From contig WSUB01000001.1 of assembly GCA_019633425.1 (NCBI GenBank), positions 1 through 64,000 of the forward strand: a stretch of DNA of 64,000 nt, given 5' to 3'. How positions within the stretch are numbered: the stretch's first letter is position 1; each line of letters begins with the position of its first letter. Both the position numbers and the translations under genes were made by a program. Origin of the DNA: Tulasnella sp. 424. Taxonomy: Eukaryota; Basidiomycota; Agaricomycetes; Cantharellales; Tulasnellaceae. Positions 55,501-64,000 of the stretch are shown one piece after another. A model generated the notes under the pieces. It saw nothing but the letters and a program-made list of their open reading frames with translations. It was not told where the DNA came from and made no database searches.

Positions 55501-58500
55501 TTAGGTCATTAAGCTTGAGAGGCTTTGTTGAATCTGGGCGATTATGTTGGACGACTCCTGCAGCCCAGGGCCAGGGAGGACGTTCAAACGTTGGCCAGTG
55601 GTATTAAGGGTACTGACGGCAGTCTGCAGGACCCGACCAATATACGGCGCAATGACGTTGTCCTACAAGCCCACGGCATGTTAGACATGAATTTAATTAG
55701 CAGATATGGCACATCAATACTCACGTTAGGGTTGAGAACGTAAGCAGAGCGCTGAAGCCACCACAACGAAGTCTTGAACATATCATCAGCCGGCGACACC
55801 TCGGTCAGGGACAAGGCAAGCTAATTCGATTGTCAGTATACGAAGCATCAACGAAATGAAGAGAGCGTGCGTACTCGATGGATGAGAGCGAGAATGACAG
55901 TCTGGGATAGGGGTGAAGGCTGGCCGCTCGTGGGCATGACCACATCTGGGGGGCAGCGGTTCAGGAGCTCCCTAAGCTTCTGTTGATCGTGCAAACCAAG
56001 CGTAGTCAAGAACGTATCATCCCAATCTTCCGTCCGCGCTGGCTGAGGTGGTGGAGGCGGAGCTTGAGCCTGCTGGAGAGTACTCTGGTGATGAGGTGGG
56101 GGCGGGCCGAGGGGCTGTTGTACGTTCATTGGAGCATTAACCCAGTTAGCAGAGGGAGGTTGGGAGTATGGAGACATGAACGACGAGCTCGTGTTCTGAG
56201 GCGGCGGCGCGACCTGTTGTCGGGGCTGGTAGTCGCCAATGGGAGCCGCCTCCGGCGCCTTGGTGCGTGCAGGGGTTGCTGCTCGAGCGTTGCTTGCGGC
56301 TACCTGCGCGCTGAGTGTTTGGACTTGCTCGGTTAGGCTTCGGATAGATTGCTCCATATTGCGGATAAGATTCTGCCATGTGTAAGCAATTAGCCTTTCG
56401 ACCTTTCCACGAAATTAAAAGGTGCACTCACTTCAGTGCCCTTGAGTGCATCGCTTTGCCAGGTCACAACTTCCTTCTTGAGACTGAGAATCTCAGCATG
56501 GATCTCCCGAGAAATTTCCTGATGCATTGCGTCTGTGGCTTGCGTGTAGGCAGGAATGAGGGTCATGGTAATGGTGTCCTTGACATGCCGTTCGACAGTC
56601 GGTGTTATGGCAGCCGAGAATGTCCGAGCGACATTGTTCGACACGTCAGGCCGCAATAGCAACTTTTCAATCTCTAGAGGCAAAGTCTGGGGTCGGGTCA
56701 TTAGCAAACCCGCTGGAAGCCGAATTCGCTGAGAGAGTGTACCTGTCTCATGGATTCCGCAAGACCCTTGGCAATTTGAGTGTTGAGGGCAGCCTTGACT
56801 TCGCTTCGCGTCACGGTCTCAAGCGCAGGGAGCACCGAGTTCTGAATAACATTCTTCACAGCCGACTCCACTACTCTGGTCGTGTTCTTCGTCAGTTCGG
56901 TGGAGATTAGCTTGAGAATCTTTTCTTGTCGCTCGAAGTCAGCTGTCTGATCAGCTAAGCGAATGTCCTCCAGGCGCGAATCTGCAAAATAAACAAAGGG
57001 TCAAAAAAGGAGTTCGCCTCCCCATTTCAGTTTCTACCCACGCTGCTTATCGAGCTCCTTGACGATCAGGCGACTAATCTTGTTATTCAGGTTCTCCTCG
57101 ACCTTTCTAATCTCCTTCGTGACATTAGAAACAAGCGCTTCGGTATCACTTCGAGAAGACGTGGGGTCGATGGTTCCACTCGGACTGGCCTTCCAGCTCT
57201 GCTTGACGTCTTTGGCCTTGCCCTTTCCGCCGATCTGTGGTTGGGCGGCAGGAGCCTGCTGAGACAGCATCGGATCGAAACCTGGGACCGCAACGCCGTG
57301 ATCGAGCGGTGGAGTACGAGACCGTTGAGCGGGTCCGTAGCTGGGCACGCTCGAAGGGACCTGCTGTTGCTGCTGCTGCTGTTGTTGTGGAGGTATAGTA
57401 TACGAGCCGGGAGGGACTTGTTGGAACTCGGGCCGGACCGGTGCTTGCTGCGGAGGCGGTTGCTGTTGCTGCTGCTGGGGAACTGGTTGCTGCTGAACGG
57501 GAGCCTGTTGCGCCAACGGCTGAGGGGCCGAGGATAGGTTCTGGCCAGAAGTCCGACGATCGGCCCGGTCAGTTGGCAGTGGGCCGAAGGAGATGCTCGG
57601 CAGCTTGGCCGCGGTGTTGGCGGCGGCAATGTCGTACGCGTCTTGGCCGATATTGATCTGGTCAACTCCGCCGGCATGCACGCAGAAAGCGCTGACGACC
57701 AGGCTGGGATCTCTCGTCCAAGTGGCACCTTCATCGGCTGCTTCAGCAGCGACGAGGGTCAAGTTGATCGTCGGCATCGAGCAAGGGAACTCTACGATCT
57801 GGTCGAATGTAGGGCGGACGGTCGGCGAGGTTGGTTCCGCAGTGCTCATCGCGGCCCCGTTGACGTTAGCGGAAGGTTGAGCTGAAGGGACTGGTGTCGA
57901 GTCCGTGCCGATCCTGACAGCGAACAGAGAGTTCCTCGCGCTGCTAGCCACCCAGAGGATACGGCTAGCAGGGTCGTAGCAGAGATGGCCAAACATGAGC
58001 TCGGGGTTCTCAACAGCCGCTTTGCTCGCGTTGCTGCCGGTGTTGCTCGCACCGCCTAAAGAGAACTTGATTGTGGAGAGGACGGTGGTGCTCATGACTG
58101 GCAGGAGCTGGACGATGTTGCCTTGGTTGCGGCCGACGACTAATCCTCCTTCAAGGAAGTCGATCGAGGAGGGCAAACCTTCCCCATGGACGCGACCGGA
58201 CCAGAATGGCAACTTGTCCTTGATAGACCAGAGCGTGATGGTGGAGTCGACGGAGATTGACGCCAACGCGATTTGCGGGACGTCGAAGGTAATGCTAACA
58301 AGAGGCTATAAGGGGAGCAAAATGTTGAGCGGATCTCATTCATCCCGCGAGTGGAAGCAAAACGTACCGAAGGGATGGAGAAGACAGTAGCGACTTTGGC
58401 GAGCTCGTCCTGGCTAACGCCCTCTGAACCGAATGCCTGATAGGCCTCCTCAATGTTCAGGAGGAAGATGTCCTGCTCCGAAGCGACCGCAAGCAAGTTG

Positions 58501-60777
58501 GATTGCTTTGGATGCCACTTGACGACTTTGAATCCGGGAGCATCCAGTGGAGGTGGGACGTGAAGAATGATGCGCGACACAGAAGCAGCATCATCTTCAA
58601 TATCCTCTGGAATGTCCCAGACAACGAGACCGCCGTCAGTTGAGACGCAGGCCAACTTGGTTCCCGAGATAACCATGTCCTGGACTTGGGCATGAGCAGG
58701 GAAGGTGGCAGGAAGCTTGAGTAAAGCACGTTCGCCGGTCTGTCGTCCAATCAAGCGAATTCGTCCGCGAGACATCGAGTACGCAATGAAGTTCGCAACG
58801 CCGATGGTGGTGCCGCGGGTGTACGTCGGTTCGAGTTTCAAGAGGGCGATGGGGGTGATAGACACAATATCGGGAGCGGCAAGAGTCGACGCGAGAGGAG
58901 AAGTAACATCGACGGTGATGAGGGCATGCTGATTCGGGGAATATCTGGGAGTTCTGTGGCCGGAGACGTCAGTATAAAACGACCCCGATATACGTTAGGC
59001 GGAAGATACGCACTGAGGACCACGCCCACTCTGTCCACCGGGTGAACCGTAAGTCTGAGCAGCCGGCTGCTGGACTGGCTTTGGACCTCTCTTGCCACTG
59101 CTTCCGCTTCCGGCAGGGCTGCTGGCACCATCTCTTGAGGAAGGCTGGTTGGACGAGTTGGCCTGCCTGGTACTTGCTGGACTTCCGCGGCTGCGTTGTC
59201 CCTGAATCTGCTGCTGAGCAAGCTCTTGCACCTGACGCTGACCGGGCGGAGTAGGAGCCCTTTGGGTGGAATTGTTTGGTCCTGGGTGCGAGGGCCTCAT
59301 CGGAGGAGACGGGAGTGGCTGCTGCACCTGTTGGGCAAGTCGCTGCACAGGAGAGGATTGTTGCTGCGGCTGCTGCTGGGAAGGGATTGGAGGTAGAGGC
59401 CCGTGCTGAGGACCCGGAGCTTGCCCTGGCGGGGTCGGAAGGCTTCGTGGCTCTTGCGGAGGTTCTGGCATGGTAGGCATCGGAGGAGGCGGCACGACAT
59501 TGTCGACATTGAGAGATTCCGTATAATTATCGCCGTTCGGCGGGTTACCTGACTGATACCCAGCGTATTGACCTGGGTCAGGAGACGGAGTGTGTCGGCG
59601 CTGAAGCTGCGACTGCTTCGGAGAGACTTGTGGACTAGCATTTGTGCTGCCTGCGACTTGCTGGGGGCTCGGGTTATACGCAGGAACTACGAATAATATT
59701 GATTTAGAACTCGGGCTTCGAAGTCTGGACGCTGGGCACATACCTGGTTTCTTCTTGGCAATGCTGGGTCCACCTTGAACTATTGTCGGGGGAGAGTTCA
59801 AGGGCTGGTTGGGCGGCTGGTATAGCTGAGATTGAGACTGATTGGACTGAAGGGCCTCGTAGGGAGAGATGAAGTCGAAGAGGGCCTTGCGCTGCAAATC
59901 GGCAGCAGCTTCTCGATCGGAAAGGTTTCCGGACATAGCGGATGCGAGATGCTGCCCATGGGTATTAGGCGGAGGTACCGAGTGGGACGCAGGCATCCCA
60001 GTGGTGGAGGTTGATGGGGTCGAATTCGTGGACTGAGTGGGTTGGACTTGTTGAGCTAAAGGATACTGAGGTGCTTGAGGTCCAGGCGGGGGGTTTCTGT
60101 CATCGCGTTGGGCGACAGATGCCATGTGCGGCGAATTGACGGCACGTGAAGGAGATCGGATGAGAAAATTAGTATGTGGACTGATGGAATAAATTGCAGG
60201 ACACACCCTGAGACCAGCTGCTCTAAGAGCTGCTTTCCTGACTGAGAAGTATTGGCGGGCTGGGTATTGGTTCCAATAGAAGGGGCTTGTGGTGCTTCGC
60301 GAGGAGGTTGGGGTCGAGGACCGCTGACGGTGCCTAAGAGATTGAGGATGGCTTGCTGCTTGTCGGTATTGGTGGAAGTATTTGCAGTCGAGGCGCTTGC
60401 AACAGAATCGGGCGAGGCGATGGGTGGCGGAATGATGGGAGGAGTTTGTTGTGCTGTCGCAGTCGTCGGGGATTGGAGACCTCTGAACAGGGCTGCAAGA
60501 GCGAGAAGGGAGACGTCAGCGCTTGAGTCGGGCCAGCAAGATAAAGCAGCAGCGAGGGCAATGAGGATAACATGAGGATGGATGGGAGCGTAAAGAAAAA
60601 TAAGATTCGGAGTAACTTACACTCGATGTCCTTCGAGCCTTGACCTTCTGTCGAGGCTGGTTGCGGAGGTTCAGGAGTGGCAATAGGTTGTGAGATTTTT
60701 TCAGCGGCCGGCTGGCCGGAATCTGTGGGCTGTTGTGGCGGCCTTTGGAACAGACTGAGGAGGTCTGAGTGCTGCAT
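55501..60777 (-). CDS. Enhancer of mRNA decapping 4 (EDC4/Ge-1)-like scaffold
   Basis: EDC4 bridges DCP1 and DCP2 in P-bodies and stimulates mRNA decapping. The model runs from MQHSDLLSLFQRPP (60777) through a long Pro/Gln/Ser-rich head to a WD40-like region (about 58.9-57.7 kb). There it has IAYSMSRGRIRLIGRQTGER, KLACVSTDGGLVVWDIPE, WHPKQSNLLAVASEQDIFLL, SISVDSTITLWSIKD and HLCYDPASRILWVASSARN. A second Gln-rich stretch (poly-Q near 57375) follows, then the conserved helical C-terminus with LIVKELDKQR, VERHVKDTITMTLIPAYTQA and TVILALIHR. Domain order matches Ge-1. Length is roughly 1,500 aa over about ten exons; the intron after QLLEQLVSG ends at a GACAG acceptor near 60106. The poly-Q, Pro-rich parts are low-complexity and typical of P-body proteins. 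Confidence 0.86.
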
Positions 60778-62043
60778 CGGTGCGGTGTGGGAGGGTGAAG
60801 GGGGAGGAGGAAAGTGGTTAGACAAGAAGGTGTACGCAAGAGCCCGGCGCACCTCGCGGAGAACACGAGGCAAGCAAATCTGATGACGCCCCCAACAATC
60901 CCCGCCTGAACCTACAACAGCTACTCGCTCAATCTCCAAACTGATCCCCTCGATGTGGCGCATCTCATCCTTGTTCGCCCACTCAGGGTAAAACTTTGGT
61001 GAAAACCAAGGATCTCTCGCGAAAGCATGCGATTGAGCTAGGCGAGCACGACGCGGTTCGCGAAACCACAAGAAAGTGGGCAAGCTTAATGGCGTAATTT
61101 GGTCCTCCCAACGCTAAATCTCCACGCGAAGGCCATTGTTGACGTTCGGGGAAGCTACCACCGTTAGCTATATGCTGGACTCCCCTCATTCATGATCACC
61201 GCGCCTAGTCCTCAACTTGCCGATGCCAGCCCTTCGCCACCCTTGGAGCTGATAACCTTGAAGATCTTACCCGTCTATTTGGAATACGTGGCTTGGTATC
61301 CCCTTGCTTGTGTTCCAAATGACTAGTCGACTAGTGCAATGCTCTGTGCAATGCTTTCTCCTCTGCAGGCGCCGATGGCTAGAACTGAGGGCATTCTATC
61401 CCGAATTCCGCGGCTTTTCGTTCGTGCACTACCCCTTAGAAGATGCATGGTAGATACGGCTATTATCCGACCACCCTTGGGGTAACTTCCAGCTAGCTTT
61501 GCTCCACTTGCTGACCAGTATACCTGGAATTACTGGTTTCAGTGATCGCTTTATGGGAAGAGACACTCGCCCTTCCGTTCGATTCTCCTTTGTTGCGGTC
61601 CTGAACTTTGAGTGAATATCTCTCTCCGTTCCGATGCTTCGTGCACTCAGTCGATGTCCCAGACGTGAGTCAATTGGCGTTCTAGTAGAAGCATCCAACA
61701 AAACCGACGATTATAAGTGCATGCGCTGGGCGTTTATCTCACTGGGGTCGAAAGGTTTTGGGTGTACCAAACGGGACATATGAACCAAGGTGGTGTGAGT
61801 GCAGATAATACCAAGAGATGGGAAAGTTCGGGGAAACGTGAGGATGACATTGACGCCGAGCTGACGAGCTGGCTATGAAGAACAGATGAGACGCGGGGAC
61901 GCAAAACGCGAGTGGTATCGTCACGAGGCATGTTCCTTTCCATCAACTCTTCGATTGAGCCCCTACAGCTGAAGCCGACAGAGTGGGAGAGGATACGAAA
62001 GGTAGGGATGTTAACTCTCAAACTTCCATTCAGTACTAAAACA
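60778..62043. other. Intergenic region, 1.27 kb
   Basis: Promoter of EDC4 and 3' flank of CCT2. A plus-strand GTGCAATGCT word occurs twice at 61335-61355. No coding frame with family features is seen. Confidence 0.45.
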
Positions 62044-64000
62044 TTATACACCCTCCCGCTTCCTAGGAGTAGCTCTTAATATAGTGTCCACGCTATACGT
62101 CGGAATTATTTAGAATTAGTTGAAAAACGGAGGATCGTTTATACCGCGACTTACCGTAAAATCATCTCGGCTGCTTCACTTGCACTGACGACCACCTGCC
62201 GTTTGAGTTTGTAACTCTCCGTCACGCCCAACTCCCTCATCGAGCCAATTTTGCCTTCAAACATATCTAGCGAGGAAACGTCAAACATTTGCGACGAGTG
62301 TCCTCTTTGTCCAACGTACCTAGACCAGCTTCAGTCTGTCCGTCGTAATGGGCGGCCCTCAGCTTGGAAACAAGGTCGGACGAATCGTACCCAGCATTGT
62401 CTGCGAGGATTGTCGGGATCTTATGCCAAGGAATTAGTCTCTTTCGTCAAAAAGAGACGAGCGTTTTCCGGACAAACCTGACGCAGCGCGCGAGAGAAGG
62501 CCTCTACAGCAATTGCCTTCTTGCCCTCCACCTTCCGTGCAGCCTCGTCGACAGCGCAAGCCATAAGCATCTCCGAGCATCCACCACCCAATACCGTCCG
62601 CGTCTCTTTCACAGTCTGAGAAAGGACGGAAAGAGCGTCATGCAAGGACCGTTCTGCTTCGTCCACCATCTGCGTTGTGGATCCGCGAATGACAACGGTG
62701 CAAGCTTCACCAGCCGCGACACCGGAGAATTTGATCAACTGTATGACACACGCTTCAGGGTAAGCGCAAGGAAACAAGACGAAGAATGATAGTACAACGC
62801 ACTCTGTCTTCACCAATCATGATTTCCTCAATAAGATCGCACTTGCCCAGCTTGACAAGGTCTGGTCGATCAAACGTGCTGGCAATCTCTCCCCCGGTGA
62901 CCAAGGACAGCCGCTCAACGCCTTCGAAATCAGCGTGCTCGATTGACATGATGCCGTGTTCAGCGAGTAGAGACTCCGGGTAGTTGTAGATCAACTGTCG
63001 GTTAACGAAACAGTTGATGCCATGGGAAGCAATAGCTGCAACTTTCGCCTTCATCTTTTCCTATAGCCAAAAATGAAGGAGAATGAGATATTCCGGGCTT
63101 TCAAGAATGAGGAGAAGCTAAGGTGGCTCAACTCGTTCGGCCCTCTCCAATTCTGCGAGCTTGCCTGTGCCGTCGACCTTGACCCGAGCACCGAAGATTT
63201 TGATCTTGTCGGTATCCATAGCTTTACGAAGACGATAGATGTCAATGTCAATGCGACACGCGAAACAGTCGAAGGCGTACAAGTATTCGCAATAAGGATC
63301 TTAGCCTTCTCCAACCGTTTGGGGCAATTCACAGCAATCGTCTTGTCCAGGATGAATCCTACGCGTCCATAAGAGCGGAATACTGAGTGAAATAGCACAA
63401 AAAGAGGATTTCATACGCACCTTCATCTAGGTATGAGTCTGTCAGCTTTCCGCCATTTTTTTTGATGATCTGGATGTGTTCAAGGTCCGTCGAGCCCTGG
63501 AACAGGAAGCTTAGCCTAATAAAGAAAAGGGTGAATCTCAGCTTGTAATACCTTTAAGCGTAGCACGGCATCGACGGCCAAGTTCGCGAAATAGTCCTTA
63601 TCCTGCGATAGGACCTTTGAGGACAGGGTGGTGCGGGCGATATTAACGAGGTCTTTGCGGAACTTCTCTGAGTCAGAGCTATCCAGGATCGCAGGCGAGT
63701 GGTTAGCGTAGCAATGTTAGATATTAAGTGTGAATACGCACCCATTGTCAGTGGCAGCCTTCTCCAGAGCTTGCAGTGCGGTAGTGGAAGCTATCCGGTA
63801 ACCCTCCACAATTGTTTGAGGATGGATCTTCGCCATGACTAGCTTCTCCGCTTCTCGCAGCAATTCAGCAGCCAAGACGCACACTGACGTCGTCCCATCT
63901 CCGACTTCGTCATCCTGCACCTTTGAAATGTTGACGAGGATCTTGGCTGCGGCGTTGTCGAGTTGGATGGACTTGAGGATCGTCGCGCCGTCGTTTGTGA
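62044..64000 (-). CDS. CCT2: T-complex protein 1 subunit beta (CCT2), 5' end outside window
   Basis: CCT2 is one of eight subunits of the cytosolic chaperonin that folds actin and tubulin. The portion present starts in the ATP-site region ([20 protein letters not shown], then [20 protein letters not shown]). It continues through [93 protein letters not shown], the beta-specific [19 protein letters not shown] and [12 protein letters not shown]. It ends [19 protein letters not shown]. Introns are short; splices across NTS-MDTDK and EMILR-VDTIL are in frame. The N-terminal part lies beyond 64000. Confidence 0.96.

Overview
The window is nuclear DNA of a filamentous fungus, most likely a basidiomycete of the Agaricomycetes. 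Genes are dense, on both strands, and broken by many short GT-AG introns with CTGAC/CTAAT-type branch sites. The predicted proteins are basidiomycete/eukaryotic housekeeping families. I saw no bacterial operons, CRISPR, rRNA or convincing tRNA. All gene models below are my own splice reconstructions from reading frame, splice signals and family conservation; there is no transcript evidence.

Layout. 0-2.3 kb is gene-poor with a diverged tandem repeat. 2.27-14.23 kb is a head-to-tail segmental duplication (units about 6.1 and 5.9 kb). Each unit carries an apparently intact minus-strand gene for a large type II membrane protein that joins an NAD-dependent nucleotide-sugar epimerase-like domain, an EGF-like Cys cluster and an exostosin/GT47-type glycosyltransferase domain. 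The duplication end cuts a Ser/Arg-rich protein gene: the full gene sits at the right edge (13.3-15.3 kb) and a truncated, stop-containing copy lies at 7.47-8.35 kb. 15.4-25.4 kb holds cyclin-L, the Golgi protein SFT2 (with a 13-nt microexon), an Hsp20-like-domain protein and mitochondrial 3-hydroxyisobutyrate dehydrogenase (with a GC-AG intron). 25.4-29.6 kb is a gene desert with a 0.3-kb tandem duplication.

29.6-35.4 kb holds an SDR/epimerase-like gene and two copies of glyoxalase II. The second copy has lost its mitochondrial presequence by a 2-nt frameshift, and the first is interrupted by a 100-N assembly gap flanked by identical 77-bp sequence. 35.6-43.9 kb is a run of minus-strand housekeeping genes: SRP receptor alpha, a single-pass membrane protein, Ypt1/Rab1 GTPase, proteasome alpha4 and a zinc-ribbon protein. 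The last shares a 155-bp divergent promoter with an intronless 1,345-aa FG nucleoporin (44.0-48.1 kb). Then follow a tetraspanin-like protein, L-threonine aldolase, a UbiA prenyltransferase, the decapping scaffold EDC4/Ge-1, and CCT2 running off the right end.

Functional themes are secretory traffic (SFT2, SRP receptor, Ypt1), RNA processing and decay (SR protein, cyclin-L, EDC4), nuclear transport (FG Nup), protein quality control (CCT2, proteasome alpha4, Hsp20-like) and metabolism (HIBADH, GLO2, threonine aldolase, UbiA). The most unusual items are the duplicated epimerase-exostosin fusion and the glyoxalase II pair whose copies may differ in compartment.
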